Source: Pseudomonas baltica (GTDB lineage: Bacteria > Pseudomonadota > Gammaproteobacteria > Pseudomonadales > Pseudomonadaceae). From it: a DNA stretch of 64,000 nucleotides. This document shows, piece after piece, positions 11,635-24,996 of the stretch (positions within the stretch are counted from its first letter, which is position 1; each line of letters opens with the position of its first letter). The stretch is taken from NCBI RefSeq assembly GCF_014235765.1, contig NZ_JACMYH010000001.1:310001-374000 (forward strand), read 5' to 3'. Under the pieces are notes generated by a model, which was not told the origin of the DNA, did no database searches, and was given only the letters and a program-made list of their open reading frames with translations. The position numbers were made by a program, and so were the translations under genes.

Positions 11635-12390
11635 TCAGTCAAGGGTGTCGACCTTTACTCGAACGGTAGTGTCGTTACGCCCCTGGGTGCTGTATTGCCG
11701 GGCGATGCCCTGTTGGTTGATGCTCGAATGCTCGTTCATGCCGGCCACCGTGATCCACTCGCCGAGCCGGCCGCTGAGGGTCGATTGCGTACTTTGCACG
11801 TTGACCACGTCGGCCCTTTCCTGGCTCAGTCGGTCGTTGTTTGTAGCGATTTTGAGGTGCACTACATCACCGGTCAGGCTGGCTGTCACGTAGAAACCCT
11901 GGGTGACATCGCGGTACTCGGTCTGCGCTTGCAGGCGACCGTAGGCGTCGGTGCCTGCAGTGGTCAGGGGTACGCTTTGGCCGATCTGGATGAGTGCCGG
12001 GCTGCCTTCGCTGGCCTGAACCTGCTGCACTCCGCCGCTGCGGTTGTCGGTGCCGTACTGGATGATGCGCGTGCTGCCACCGCCGTTGACGCGATAGCCG
12101 CGCTGGTTGGCGGTGTTGCTGTCGCTGGTGTCGACACTGATCAGCAGCCGTCGCGCCGGCTTGTCCAATTGCTCGAGCAATGCAGTGAGCTCGTCCAGCT
12201 TGTCGGGCTCGGCGTTGACCACCAGTTGGTTGCCATAGGCCGCGACGGTGCCTTCACGGCCCACCAGTTGTTGGGCGATGGGGAGGATATCGGCACTGGT
12301 GCGATAGTGAAGGGGCATGACCTGGGTAGCCGCTTGGGCACTGGGCATCAGGCACAACAGCAGGCTGGCGAGCAGAAGGTGCAGCGGCAT
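11635..12390 (-). CDS. Small exported secretin-like protein
   Basis: This 251-residue protein starts with a signal peptide (MPLHLLLASLLLCLMPSAQA). Residues about 25-85 look like the short N-domain of type II/III secretins (ADILPIAQQL, QLVVNAEPDKLDELTALLEQLD). The C-terminal half echoes the secretin homology domain (IQIGQSVPLTT, TEYRDV, STLSGRLGEWITVAGM). A true secretin is more than twice this size and has several N-domains, and no secretion genes lie nearby. It could be a periplasmic or outer-membrane protein built from secretin parts. The similarity is recognised by eye, and no function is known to me. Confidence 0.7.
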   Translation of the reverse strand: MPLHLLLASLLLCLMPSAQAATQVMPLHYRTSADILPIAQQLVGREGTVAAYGNQLVVNAEPDKLDELTALLEQLDKPARRLLISVDTSDSNTANQRGYRVNGGGSTRIIQYGTDNRSGGVQQVQASEGSPALIQIGQSVPLTTAGTDAYGRLQAQTEYRDVTQGFYVTASLTGDVVHLKIATNNDRLSQERADVVNVQSTQSTLSGRLGEWITVAGMNEHSSINQQGIARQYSTQGRNDTTVRVKVDTLD

Positions 12391-12476
12391 GTCCGTGATC
12401 TCCGCATTGGATGTGCGGACAAGTATGGCATGCGCGCTGAATGTACAGGATGCAGCGTATCAGCCGAACCACGTCG

Positions 12477-12605
12477 CCGCTTTCGCGGTCGCTGACCGCC
12501 CAAAGGCGGATGCGAGCCTCCGTAGGAGCGGTCAGCGGCCGCGAAAGGGTCCCCGCAGTCCAGCAGGCGTATCACCATGCGCCGTTCGCGGCCGACGGTC
12601 ACGCT
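12477..12605. repeat. REP cluster between the secretin-like gene and the GNAT gene
   Basis: An inverted pair (CGCTTTCGCGGTCGCTGACCG and CGGTCAGCGGCCGCGAAAG) is followed by a third, weaker copy (TTCGCGGCCGACGGTCACGC). The sequence belongs to the same GTAGGAGCGGTC...GGCCGCGAA family as the large array at 18.0-18.6 kb. Confidence 0.7.
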
Positions 12606-12614
12606 CACACGTGG

Positions 12615-13040
12615 TCAGCTTGGACTGCGAACCATGTCCACATGGGGCAGGCCGGCTTCGAGAAACTCACCGCTGACGACGCGAAAGCCATGGTGTTCGT
12701 AGAACGCCGTGGCATGCACCTGAGCGCTGAGTTTCTGCTCGTGCAGGCCCAGTGCATTGGCATGGGCGATGACCGCTTGCAGCAACTTGTCGCCCACCCT
12801 CAGGCCGCGCCAGTCCTTGAGCACGGACACCCGGCCGATTTCACCGTCGGCGAGCAGGCGGGCAGTGCCCACCGCATAGTCGCCTTCGACAGCCAGGAAA
12901 TGCACCGCGCTCAGATCGTCCTCGTCCCATTCCAGCTCGGCCGGAATCGCCTGCTCGGCGATGAACACCGCCTCGCGAATGCGCCGGATGTCGCGATTGT
13001 CCTTGTGCCAGTCAGCCACGCGCACGCCAATGCTATTCAT
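12615..13040 (-). CDS. GNAT family N-acetyltransferase
   Basis: This 141-residue single-domain GNAT has the usual acetyl-CoA binding loop region (GRVSVLKDWRGLRVGDKLLQ, motif A, near residues 68-88) and a C-terminal ATAFYEHHGF stretch. It resembles the ElaA-like or YjcF-like small acetyltransferases, and the substrate cannot be told. Its start overlaps the roxA stop by 8 bp, so the two are very likely co-transcribed and coupled. Confidence 0.85.
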   Translation of the reverse strand: MNSIGVRVADWHKDNRDIRRIREAVFIAEQAIPAELEWDEDDLSAVHFLAVEGDYAVGTARLLADGEIGRVSVLKDWRGLRVGDKLLQAVIAHANALGLHEQKLSAQVHATAFYEHHGFRVVSGEFLEAGLPHVDMVRSPS

Positions 13041-14202
13041 CGATGGCGAACCCCAGGCTCCCTTGCTTCACCAGCTCGCAGAGCAGCGCGCGACCCTGTT
13101 CGTCGTGCATCCAGGGGCCCAGGTTGTCGATGTGCAAGGCGTCGGCCGCGCAGATCAGCTTCAACAGATCGCGCAGTTCGCCGGGCAACAAGCGGCTTTG
13201 GCCACTGGCGAACAACAACAGGTCTGCGTCGACTTCCGACCAGGCCAGGCGGGCGCTCGGGTTACGCACCAGCAGCGCACCCTGTTCCAGTTCGGCAAGC
13301 AGATCGGCCTCGGCCATGTCTTCGCCGGCGACCAGCTCCGGATAGCGCGGCTCGGTCATGAACTGGCCAAACCAGGTCAGCAACAGGCGCTCGTCGCTCA
13401 TGTGCTCGGCCAGCAGGCGCTTGAGCCGATCCAGGGCGTCGTGCTGGATCTGGTGCGGGTCGGCCGCAGGCACGGCATCGGCGTCGCTGTAGCGCTCTTC
13501 GTCCGGCAGGAACTGGCTGAGGAAGTCGGTGAAGTGAGTCAGCACTTCGGCAGCGCTCGGTGCACGGAAACCGACCGAATAGGTCATGCAATCGTCCACG
13601 GCAACGCCGCAATGGGCCAGGCGCGGCGGCAGATAGAGCATGTCGCCGGGCTCCAGGGTCCACTCTTCGCTCTGCTGGAAGTCGGCCAGGATGCGCAGAT
13701 CCGGATGATCGAGCAGCGGGCTCTGCGAATCGCACATCTGCCCGACCTTCCAGTTGCGCTTGCCCAGGCCCTGCAGCAGAAACACATCGTAGTTGTCGAA
13801 GTGCGGGCCCACACCACCGCCTGGTGCGGCAAAGCTGATCATGACGTCATCGATGCGCCAGCTGGGCAGGAAGCGGAAGTGCTCGAGCAGCTCGGCGACT
13901 TCCGGAACGAACTGGTCAACAGCCTGGACCAGCAGGGTCCACTCGGTTTCAGGCAGCTTGCTGAATTCATCCTCGGCAAAGGGCCCACGGCGCATTTCCC
14001 ACGGCTGGGCGCCGTGTTCGATGACGATCCGCGACTCGACTTCTTCCTCGAGCGCCAGGCCGGCGAGTTCATCGGCGCTCAGCGGATTTTCGAAATCGGT
14101 GAAGGCCTGGCGTACCAGCAGGGGTTTCTTCTGCCAGTAGTCGCGCAGGAATTCAGCGGCAGTCAGGCCGCCCAGTATTTGAAGTGGGGTATTAGCTTTC
14201 AT
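13033..14202 (-). CDS. roxA: Cupin/JmjC ribosomal protein uL16 arginine hydroxylase
   Basis: This 389-residue 2-oxoglutarate/Fe(II) oxygenase belongs to the RoxA/YcfD family, which hydroxylates an arginine of ribosomal protein uL16. The iron triad is visible: His134 and Asp136 (PHFDNYD) and His197 (PPRLAHCGV). The C-terminal winged-helix-like region and total length match the family. It lies 84 bp downstream of purB with a terminator between, and it is coupled to the following GNAT gene. AGG precedes the ATG at good spacing. Confidence 0.9.
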   Translation of the reverse strand: MKANTPLQILGGLTAAEFLRDYWQKKPLLVRQAFTDFENPLSADELAGLALEEEVESRIVIEHGAQPWEMRRGPFAEDEFSKLPETEWTLLVQAVDQFVPEVAELLEHFRFLPSWRIDDVMISFAAPGGGVGPHFDNYDVFLLQGLGKRNWKVGQMCDSQSPLLDHPDLRILADFQQSEEWTLEPGDMLYLPPRLAHCGVAVDDCMTYSVGFRAPSAAEVLTHFTDFLSQFLPDEERYSDADAVPAADPHQIQHDALDRLKRLLAEHMSDERLLLTWFGQFMTEPRYPELVAGEDMAEADLLAELEQGALLVRNPSARLAWSEVDADLLLFASGQSRLLPGELRDLLKLICAADALHIDNLGPWMHDEQGRALLCELVKQGSLGFAIDE

Positions 14203-14241
14203 GTGTAACCTGCTGAATTATATTGCTTTTATAACTGGAAT

Positions 14242-14269
14242 AAAAACGCCCGGCGAGGCCGGGCGTCAA
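14242..14269 (-). terminator. purB intrinsic terminator
   Basis: Read on the minus strand, the stem GACGCCCGGC / GCCGGGCGTT is followed by a T-run. It lies 18 bp beyond the purB stop. Confidence 0.85.
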
Positions 14270-14286
14270 AGCGTCGGTAGCGAATG

Positions 14287-15696
<1,410 letters not shown>

Positions 15697-15746
15697 TTAT
15701 ACATGAAAAAAGCCGGTTGGGCGGCCCGGGCCAACCCTCCGGTCGT

Positions 15747-16367
15747 TCATCCGCGCATCAGGGGGTACAGCTCTCGCAACAGCTTGCGGCGGCTGATCAC
15801 CAGCTGCCAGCGATGCCCGCCCAATTGTCGCCACAGGCGTGCGGCACGGATGCCGGCCAGCAGCAGGGCACGAATCTTGGAAGCGTTGTTGGGCTGCTGC
15901 AGGTGGCGCGTATCGCCATGCACCTGGATGCGTTGGCGCAGCGTGCTCAGGGTGTCCTGGTACAGCGCACCAGTGGCGGCGATGACGTTCTCATGGCCCT
16001 GGCCGAAGTGCTCGACCTGGTTCTGGATCTGCGGAATGCGCTTGCCGATGATCTCCAGCATCTCGCCGCGCTTGGCCAGCTGCCGCTCCAGGCCCAGCAT
16101 CGACAGCGCGTAGCGCAGCGGCTCGCGCTGCAGGCTGCCGGGGTCTCGCTCCAGCGCGCTGGACAGCGCGCCATAACCTTCGCGCAGATGACTGTCGTCG
16201 CCACCGAACACTTCAAGCGTGTTCTGCGGATCGACCACCAGCAGGCTGCCCAGCAGGCAGGCGACGTCAGCCTCGGCGGCGGAACCGGTCTTGGCGATAC
16301 GGTCGACCAGCACCGCCGCCTGGAACACCGCGCCCAAGGCTACCAATTGTTCCTGCAGGTTGTTCAT
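15747..16367 (-). CDS. hflD: High-frequency lysogenisation protein HflD homolog
   Basis: This is a 206-residue all-helical protein of the HflD family (YcfC), a membrane-associated factor known from lambda lysogeny in E. coli. Its bacterial role is unclear, though the link to mnmA is conserved. I start at the ATG at 16367 ([12 protein letters not shown]), which overlaps the mnmA stop as ATGA. The open frame continues upstream into mnmA only as a shadow. The sequence is mostly helical with no membrane segment. Confidence 0.92.
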   Translation of the reverse strand: MNNLQEQLVALGAVFQAAVLVDRIAKTGSAAEADVACLLGSLLVVDPQNTLEVFGGDDSHLREGYGALSSALERDPGSLQREPLRYALSMLGLERQLAKRGEMLEIIGKRIPQIQNQVEHFGQGHENVIAATGALYQDTLSTLRQRIQVHGDTRHLQQPNNASKIRALLLAGIRAARLWRQLGGHRWQLVISRRKLLRELYPLMRG

Positions 16368-17485
16368 GGCTGGCTCCAGGGCTCGGCGACTTCGATGACG
16401 CCGCCACCCAGGCAGATTTCGCCGTCGTAGAACACCACCGACTGACCTGGGGTGACAGCCCGTTGCGGCTCGTCGAATACCGCGCGATAGCCCTCGGCAG
16501 TGCGTTCCAGGGTGCATGCCTGGTCGCTTTGACGATAGCGGACCTTGGCTGTCAGGCGGCGCGGCTCGGCCAGGTCCACCGGGTTCACCCAGTAGATTTC
16601 CGAAGCGAGCAGGGCGCCGGAAAACAGCAGCGGATGCTCGTTGCCCTGGCCCACGATCAATTCGTTGGCGACCAGGTCCTTGGCCAGCACGTACCACGGG
16701 TCGTCACCGGCGTCCTTGAGGCCGCCGATACCCAGCCCCTGGCGCTGGCCGATGGTGTGGTACATCAAGCCGTGGTGCCGGCCGATGACCTCGCCGCTGG
16801 TGGTCTTGATCTCGCCTGGCTGCGCTGGCAGGTACTGCTTGAGAAAGTCGCTGAAGCGGCGTTCGCCGATGAAGCAGATACCGGTGGAATCCTTTTTCTT
16901 GGCGGTCGCCAGGCCGTGCATTTCCGCGATGGCGCGCACTTCGGGCTTTTCCAGTTCGCCTACGGGAAACAGCGTGCGAGCGATCTGCTCACCGCCGACG
17001 GCGTGCAGGAAGTAGCTCTGGTCCTTGTTCGGGTCCAGGCCCTTGAGCAGTTGCGTCTGCCCGTCGCTGTCGCGGCGACGCACGTAGTGGCCGGTGGCAA
17101 TCAGGTCGGCGCCCAGCATCAGTGCGTAGTCCAGGAACGCCTTGAACTTGATCTCGCGGTTGCACAGGATGTCCGGGTTTGGCGTACGGCCGGCCTTGTA
17201 CTCCTCGAGGAAGTGCTCGAAGACGTTGTCCCAGTATTCAGCCGCGAAGTTGGCGGTGTGCAGCTTGATGCCCAGCTTGTCGCAAACGGCCTGGGCATCC
17301 GCCAGGTCCTCGCGCGCCGTGCAGTAGTCAGTTCCGTCGTCTTCCTCCCAGTTCTTCATGAACAGGCCTTCCACGTGGTAGCCCTGCTCCATCAGCAGAA
17401 GGGCGGACACGGACGAGTCGACGCCGCCGGACATGCCGACGATGACGCGCTGTTTTGCGCAGTGGCGGGGAGCTGGCTCACGCAT
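16364..17485 (-). CDS. mnmA: tRNA-specific 2-thiouridylase
   Basis: MnmA adds the 2-thio group to U34 of tRNAs for Lys, Glu and Gln, taking sulfur from the TusE relay. The PP-loop ATPase motif SGGVDSS is at residues 19-25. The catalytic pair is Cys108 ([10 protein letters not shown]) and Cys204 ([12 protein letters not shown]). The length of 373 residues is normal. It is coupled to hflD by a 4-bp overlap and lies 58 bp after the Nudix gene. Confidence 0.97.
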   Translation of the reverse strand: MREPAPRHCAKQRVIVGMSGGVDSSVSALLLMEQGYHVEGLFMKNWEEDDGTDYCTAREDLADAQAVCDKLGIKLHTANFAAEYWDNVFEHFLEEYKAGRTPNPDILCNREIKFKAFLDYALMLGADLIATGHYVRRRDSDGQTQLLKGLDPNKDQSYFLHAVGGEQIARTLFPVGELEKPEVRAIAEMHGLATAKKKDSTGICFIGERRFSDFLKQYLPAQPGEIKTTSGEVIGRHHGLMYHTIGQRQGLGIGGLKDAGDDPWYVLAKDLVANELIVGQGNEHPLLFSGALLASEIYWVNPVDLAEPRRLTAKVRYRQSDQACTLERTAEGYRAVFDEPQRAVTPGQSVVFYDGEICLGGGVIEVAEPWSQP

Positions 17486-17543
17486 GGGATTCGATGGGGT
17501 CTCTGAAAAGGACGCGATTCTAACAGGGTAAGCTGCAAAACGC

Positions 17544-17984
17544 TCAGGTGCGAATCAGCTCCAGGCTGTGCAGCGGTCCGTTCAGGTAGTCGTCCAGGCA
17601 TTGCATGACCAGCTCGCTGCGCAGTCGATGGCCCTGTGCGGCCAGCTCGTCGCGGTTCAGCCAGGTGGTACCGCTGATGTCTGGATCCAGCTCGCGCTCG
17701 GGGTTCAGGTGCAAGGGGCGGGCACTGAAGCAGATGCGCTGGTAGGTCACGCCGTTGCTGGGTGCCGTGTACAGGTAGATGCCGACCACGCCGGTCAGCT
17801 CGACGTCCCAGGCGGTTTCTTCGAGGGTCTCGCGCAGGGCGGCCTGCATGAGGTTTTCGTCAGGCTCGAGATGGCCGGCAGGCTGGTTGAGCACCAAACG
17901 TCCGCCTTTCATTTCCTCGACGAACAGAAAACGCCCGCTGTCCTCGATGATAGTGGCGACAGTGATATGCGGTTGCCAGGTCAT
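17544..17984 (-). CDS. nudJ: Nudix hydrolase, NudJ-like phosphatase
   Basis: This 146-residue Nudix protein has its box at residues 37-59 ([20 protein letters not shown]). The motif is complete, but an Ala replaces the usual final Gly (TAWDVEL). Gene order next to mnmA (trmU) matches NudJ/YmfB, a nucleoside di/triphosphate and HMP-PP phosphatase. I prefer the start [11 protein letters not shown] at 17984, because GGGAGA sits 7 bases before it. A second ATG five codons upstream lacks a site. Confidence 0.88.
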   Translation of the reverse strand: MTWQPHITVATIIEDSGRFLFVEEMKGGRLVLNQPAGHLEPDENLMQAALRETLEETAWDVELTGVVGIYLYTAPSNGVTYQRICFSARPLHLNPERELDPDISGTTWLNRDELAAQGHRLRSELVMQCLDDYLNGPLHSLELIRT

Positions 17985-18011
17985 GATGGAATCTCCCATT
18001 GATGGACCCCT

Positions 18012-18627
18012 CGTAGGAGCGGTCCGTGGCCGCGAACCAGGCGCCGCGGTGCATCGGTCGATTCGCGTCGCCCTTTTCGCAGCCGATGACTGCTCCTACG
18101 GGAGCATGCGATCTTCCGTAGGAGCGGTCCGTGGCCGCGAACCCGGCACCGCGGTGCATCGGTCGATTCGCGTTGCCCTTTTCGCGGCCGATGACCGCTC
18201 CTACGGGTGCATGCGATCTTCCGTAGGAGCGGTCAGTGGCCGCGAACCCGGCACCGCGGTGCATCGTTCGATTCGCGTTGCCCTTTTCGGGGCCGATGAC
18301 CGCTCCTACGGGCGCATGCGATCTTCCGTAGGAGCGGTCCGTGGCCGCGAACCCGGCACCGCGGTGCATCGGTCGATTCGCGTTGCCCTTTTCGCGGCCG
18401 ATGACCGCTCCTACGGGTGCATGCGATCTTCCGTAGGAGCGGTCCATGGCCGCGAACCGGGCACCGCGGTGCATCAGACAATACGCGTTGCTCCTTTCGC
18501 GGCCGATGACCGCTCCTACGGGCGCATGCGATCTTCCGTAGGAGCGGTCCGTGGCCGCGAACCAGGCGCCGCGGTGCATCAGACAATTCGCGTTGCTCCT
18601 TTCGCGGCCGATGACCGCTCCTACGGG
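18012..18627. repeat. Array of six 105-bp REP units, GTAGGAGCGGTC family
   Basis: Unit starts fall at 18012, 18117, 18222, 18327, 18432 and 18537, with an exact 105-bp period; the last unit is cut at 91 bp. Each unit opens with CGTAGGAGCGGTCCGTGGCC and closes with the inverted GGCCGATGACCGCTCCTACG, so every unit can fold into one long hairpin. A GCATGCGATCTTC linker joins them. Units differ by a few bases only. Because 105 is divisible by three, both strands stay open for hundreds of codons here, but these are not genes. The interval 17985-18695 holds nothing else except the idh terminator. Confidence 0.95.
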
Positions 18628-18641
18628 AGATCGCCTGCGCT

Positions 18642-18675
18642 GAAAAAGTCAGCCCCGGCACAGGGCCAGGGCTGG
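18642..18675 (-). terminator. Terminator downstream of idh
   Basis: On the minus strand the stem CAGCCC...GGGGCTG is followed by ACTTTTTC. It lies about 20 bp after the idh stop, between idh and the REP array. Confidence 0.7.
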
Positions 18676-18695
18676 GGGTGTTACCGGTTCAAACC

Positions 18696-21361
<2,666 letters not shown>

Positions 21362-21646
21362 TCATGCGTTCGCGGACTCTCGGGTCTCGTCACTGGTCGT
21401 CGCAACGCTGGCTTGCGTGACTTCCGCCTGCGTGATTGCGGTCTCCGCTGCCTGGATCTTTACGGCGTGCAGGCCCTTGGGGCCCTGGATAATCTCGAAA
21501 GCGACGGCCTGGCCGGCCTTCAGCGTCTTGTAACCCTCCATGGTAATGGCGGAAAAATGGGCGAAAAGATCCTCGGCCTGACCGTCTTCGATAATGAAGC
21601 CGTAGCCCTTGGCATTGTTGAACCACTTGACTTTACCACTGCGCAT
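21362..21646 (-). CDS. cspD: Cold-shock domain protein CspD
   Basis: This 94-residue protein has one cold-shock domain with both RNA-binding motifs, KGYGFI (RNP1) and LFAHFSAI (RNP2). The tail after residue 68 is low-complexity, rich in Ala, Thr and Glu. CspD proteins bind single-stranded DNA or RNA and are usually induced on starvation. I start at MRSGKVKWF, because GAGGG lies 8 bases before it. An ATG two codons upstream is too near the site. It is divergent from clpS, the conserved arrangement in gammaproteobacteria. Confidence 0.92.
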   Translation of the reverse strand: MRSGKVKWFNNAKGYGFIIEDGQAEDLFAHFSAITMEGYKTLKAGQAVAFEIIQGPKGLHAVKIQAAETAITQAEVTQASVATTSDETRESANA

Positions 21647-21875
21647 ACCCATATCCCTCTGCAAAGGACTCCAGCTCTGGAGTATCATCCACTTCGTGCG
21701 CAACACAACCGATTGAAAAAATTTGGTTGACTGCGCGGACCTTTCTTCCCCAATGTGGGTTCTACTGTTTGTAACACCGTTTTGCCGATAGTCAAGGTCA
21801 TGCGGCGACCGAGTCAAGATTCGGTCACAAGGTCAACCCACCACTTCTATTCGCTCAACGATGAATCTTCTTTCC

Positions 21876-22238
21876 ATGCATGCATTCAGTCAGATTCGAC
21901 TAACCTTCAATCAAGACCGCCCGCAGTCGCACGAGGACGATTCGGCAGGCATTGCCGTCCAGGAATCCAAGCCTGCATTGCAGGCCCCACCGATGTATAA
22001 GGTGGTTCTGTTCAACGACGACTACACCCCGATGGATTTCGTCGTCGAGATCCTCGAGGTTTTCTTCAATCTGAATCGTGAGCTGGCGACCAAGGTCATG
22101 CTGGCCGTCCACACAGAAGGACGGGCAGTATGCGGATTGTTTACCCGAGACATCGCCGAAACCAAGGCCATGCAGGTCAACCAGTACGCCAGGGAAAGCC
22201 AGCATCCGCTACTCTGTGAAATCGAGAAGGACGGTTAA
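21876..22238 (+). CDS. clpS: ATP-dependent Clp protease adaptor ClpS
   Basis: ClpS recognises N-degrons (N-terminal Leu, Phe, Tyr, Trp) and delivers substrates to ClpAP. The 120-residue protein has the binding-pocket stretch [19 protein letters not shown] and the C-terminal [12 protein letters not shown] use the start [10 protein letters not shown] at 21876. A further in-frame ATG lies 15 bases upstream. It precedes clpA by 29 bp, in the same transcription unit. Confidence 0.95.
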   Translation: MHAFSQIRLTFNQDRPQSHEDDSAGIAVQESKPALQAPPMYKVVLFNDDYTPMDFVVEILEVFFNLNRELATKVMLAVHTEGRAVCGLFTRDIAETKAMQVNQYARESQHPLLCEIEKDG

Positions 22239-22267
22239 CGCCGACCACTTGGGTATGAGGTGAAGCT

Positions 22268-24538
22268 ATGTTAAACCGCGAGCTCGAAGTCACGCTCAAT
22301 CTTGCCTTCAAAGAAGCGCGCTCCAAGCGTCATGAATTCATGACCGTGGAACACCTTCTTTTGGCGCTATTGGACAACGAGGCAGCCGCCACCGTATTGC
22401 GGGCGTGCGGCGCCAATCTCGAAAAACTCAAACACGACCTGCAGGAGTTCATCGACTCCACCACGCCGTTGATCCCCGTGCATGACGAGGATCGTGAAAC
22501 CCAGCCGACGCTGGGCTTCCAGCGTGTGCTGCAGCGTGCCGTGTTCCATGTACAAAGTTCGGGCAAGCGAGAAGTCACCGGCGCCAACGTGCTGGTGGCG
22601 ATCTTCAGCGAGCAGGAAAGCCAGGCCGTGTTCCTGCTCAAGCAGCAGAGCGTGGCGCGCATCGATGTGGTCAACTACATCGCGCACGGTATTTCCAAGG
22701 TCCCTGGTCACGGTGACAGCTCCGAAGGCGAGCAGGAAATGCAGGACGAAGAAGGCGGTGATACCTCTTCGTCGAGCAACCCGCTGGATGCCTATGCCAG
22801 CAACCTCAACGAGCTGGCTCGCCAGGGTCGCATTGATCCACTGGTCGGTCGCGAGAGCGAAGTCGAGCGCGTCGCGCAGATTCTCGCTCGTCGCCGCAAG
22901 AACAACCCGTTGCTGGTAGGCGAAGCAGGCGTCGGCAAGACGGCGATTGCCGAAGGCCTGGCCAAGCGCATCGTCGATAGCCAGGTGCCTGATCTGCTGG
23001 CGAACAGCGTCGTGTATTCCCTCGACCTGGGCGCACTGCTGGCCGGTACCAAGTACCGCGGCGATTTCGAGAAGCGCTTCAAGGCGTTGCTTGGCGAGCT
23101 GAAGAAGCGTCCGCAGGCGATCCTGTTCATCGACGAGATCCACACCATCATCGGTGCGGGTGCTGCGTCGGGCGGGGTGATGGATGCGTCCAACCTGCTC
23201 AAGCCGCTGCTGTCCTCCGGTGATATCCGCTGCATCGGTTCGACCACCTTCCAGGAATTTCGTGGCATCTTCGAGAAAGACCGCGCCCTGGCACGTCGTT
23301 TCCAGAAGGTCGACGTGTCCGAGCCTTCGGTGGAAGACACCATCGGCATCCTGCGTGGCCTCAAGGGGCGGTTCGAGCAGCACCACAACATCGAATACAG
23401 TGACGAAGCACTGCGTGCGGCCGCCGAGCTGGCGTCGCGCTACATCAATGACCGACACATGCCCGACAAGGCCATCGACGTCATCGACGAGGCAGGTGCC
23501 TACCAGCGCCTGCAGCCTGAAGCCAATCGAGTCAAGCGTATCGAAGTGCCTCAGGTCGAAGACATCGTGGCCAAGATCGCGCGGATTCCGCCGAAGCACG
23601 TAACCAGTTCCGACAAGGAGCTGCTGCGTAACCTGGAGCGTGACCTCAAGCTCACTGTGTTTGGCCAGGACGCTGCCATTGACTCGCTGGCCACGGCCAT
23701 CAAGCTGTCGCGCGCCGGGTTGAAGGCGCCGGACAAGCCCGTGGGTTCGTTCCTCTTCGCCGGCCCTACCGGTGTCGGCAAGACCGAGGCTGCGCGCCAG
23801 CTGGCCAAGGCCCTCGGCGTGGAGCTGGTGCGTTTCGACATGTCCGAGTACATGGAGCGTCACACCGTATCGCGTCTGATTGGTGCGCCACCGGGTTATG
23901 TCGGGTTCGACCAGGGCGGTCTGTTGACCGAAGCCATCACCAAGCAGCCGCATTGCGTGCTGCTGCTCGATGAAATCGAAAAGGCTCACCCCGAGGTCTT
24001 CAACCTGCTGCTGCAGGTCATGGATCACGGCACCCTGACCGACAACAACGGACGCAAGGCGGATTTCCGCAACGTGATTCTCATCATGACCACCAACGCG
24101 GGTGCCGAAACCGCTGCGCGGGCCTCGATCGGGTTTACCCATCAGGACCACTCATCCGACGCCATGGAAGTGATCAAGAAAAGCTTCACGCCGGAATTCC
24201 GCAACCGCCTGGATACCATCATCCAGTTCGGTCGCCTCAGCCACGAAGTCATCAAGAGCGTGGTCGACAAGTTCCTCACCGAACTGCAGGCGCAGCTGGA
24301 AGACAAGCGTGTGCAGCTTGAAGTCACCGATGCCGCGCGCGGCTGGCTGGCGGCAAGTGGCTACGACGTGCAGATGGGCGCACGCCCGATGGCGCGCTTG
24401 ATCCAGGACAAGATCAAGCGTCCGTTGGCGGAAGAGATCCTGTTCGGCGAGTTGGCCGAGCATGGTGGTGTGGTGCACATCGACATCAAGGATGGCGAGC
24501 TGACCTTCGATTTCGAAACCACGGCTGAGATGGCATAA
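22268..24538 (+). CDS. clpA: ATP-dependent Clp protease ATP-binding subunit ClpA
   Basis: This is a 756-residue double AAA+ unfoldase that feeds ClpP. The N-domain (1-140), where ClpS docks, is followed by an acidic linker. The first AAA+ module has Walker A GEAGVGKT near residue 217, and the second has GPTGVGKT near residue 498. The IGL-type ClpP-docking region lies in the second module (IGFTHQD). TGAGGTGAAGCT precedes the ATG. It is the usual ClpA size. Confidence 0.97.
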   Translation: MLNRELEVTLNLAFKEARSKRHEFMTVEHLLLALLDNEAAATVLRACGANLEKLKHDLQEFIDSTTPLIPVHDEDRETQPTLGFQRVLQRAVFHVQSSGKREVTGANVLVAIFSEQESQAVFLLKQQSVARIDVVNYIAHGISKVPGHGDSSEGEQEMQDEEGGDTSSSSNPLDAYASNLNELARQGRIDPLVGRESEVERVAQILARRRKNNPLLVGEAGVGKTAIAEGLAKRIVDSQVPDLLANSVVYSLDLGALLAGTKYRGDFEKRFKALLGELKKRPQAILFIDEIHTIIGAGAASGGVMDASNLLKPLLSSGDIRCIGSTTFQEFRGIFEKDRALARRFQKVDVSEPSVEDTIGILRGLKGRFEQHHNIEYSDEALRAAAELASRYINDRHMPDKAIDVIDEAGAYQRLQPEANRVKRIEVPQVEDIVAKIARIPPKHVTSSDKELLRNLERDLKLTVFGQDAAIDSLATAIKLSRAGLKAPDKPVGSFLFAGPTGVGKTEAARQLAKALGVELVRFDMSEYMERHTVSRLIGAPPGYVGFDQGGLLTEAITKQPHCVLLLDEIEKAHPEVFNLLLQVMDHGTLTDNNGRKADFRNVILIMTTNAGAETAARASIGFTHQDHSSDAMEVIKKSFTPEFRNRLDTIIQFGRLSHEVIKSVVDKFLTELQAQLEDKRVQLEVTDAARGWLAASGYDVQMGARPMARLIQDKIKRPLAEEILFGELAEHGGVVHIDIKDGELTFDFETTAEMA

Positions 24539-24547
24539 CGGCTCGAC

Positions 24548-24606
24548 GCGGCTTGCGCCGCTGCTATAGGGGTTTGTACGGTCCCTGTAGCAGCGGCGCA
24601 AGCCGC
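24548..24606. repeat. REP-like long hairpin just after clpA
   Basis: Perfect 19-bp arms GCGGCTTGCGCCGCTGCTA and TAGCAGCGGCGCAAGCCGC flank a 21-base centre that itself pairs (TAGGG/CCCTG). It begins 10 bp after the clpA stop. The arm sequence resembles a third pseudomonad REP family, distinct from those at 9.8 and 18.0 kb. Confidence 0.8.
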
Positions 24607-24637
24607 TTAGCTTTTGGTGTCCAAATCCCACGCAAGC

Positions 24638-24665
24638 AAAAACGCCCGGCAATGCCGGGCGTTTT
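24638..24665. terminator. Bidirectional terminator between clpA and infA
   Basis: The stem AACGCCCGGC-aat-GCCGGGCGTT is flanked by A-run and T-run, so it can end transcription from both converging genes. It lies 13 bp after the infA stop. Confidence 0.9.
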
Positions 24666-24678
24666 CATGTGTCTCGGT

Positions 24679-24897
24679 TCAGCGAGCGCGGTAGGTGATG
24701 CGCCCTTTGCTCAAATCATAGGGCGTCAGTTCAACACGCACCTTGTCACCGGTCAGAATACGAATGTAGTTCTTGCGCATCTTGCCGGAGATATGCGCGG
24801 TTACGACGTGCCCGTTTTCCAACTCCACGCGAAACATGGTGTTGGGCAGGGTGTCGACGACAGTGCCTTCCATTTCGAAGCTGTCTTCTTTCGACAT
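24679..24897 (-). CDS. infA: Translation initiation factor IF-1
   Basis: IF-1 is a 72-residue S1/OB-fold protein that binds the ribosomal A site during initiation. The sequence [20 protein letters not shown] is canonical, and the protein ends GRITYRAR. The open frame continues 22 codons upstream but only the 72-residue form matches the family. It lies between clpA and bpt, an arrangement shared by other pseudomonads. Confidence 0.97.
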
Positions 24898-24996
24898 GCA
24901 GTAAAACCCTCGGTATCCAGTTGATGGCCCGGTGCAACTGCGCCAGGCAAAAGCGGCGTGCATTGTGCCCGAAAAAGGGGGCTCAAGCCAAGGGGT

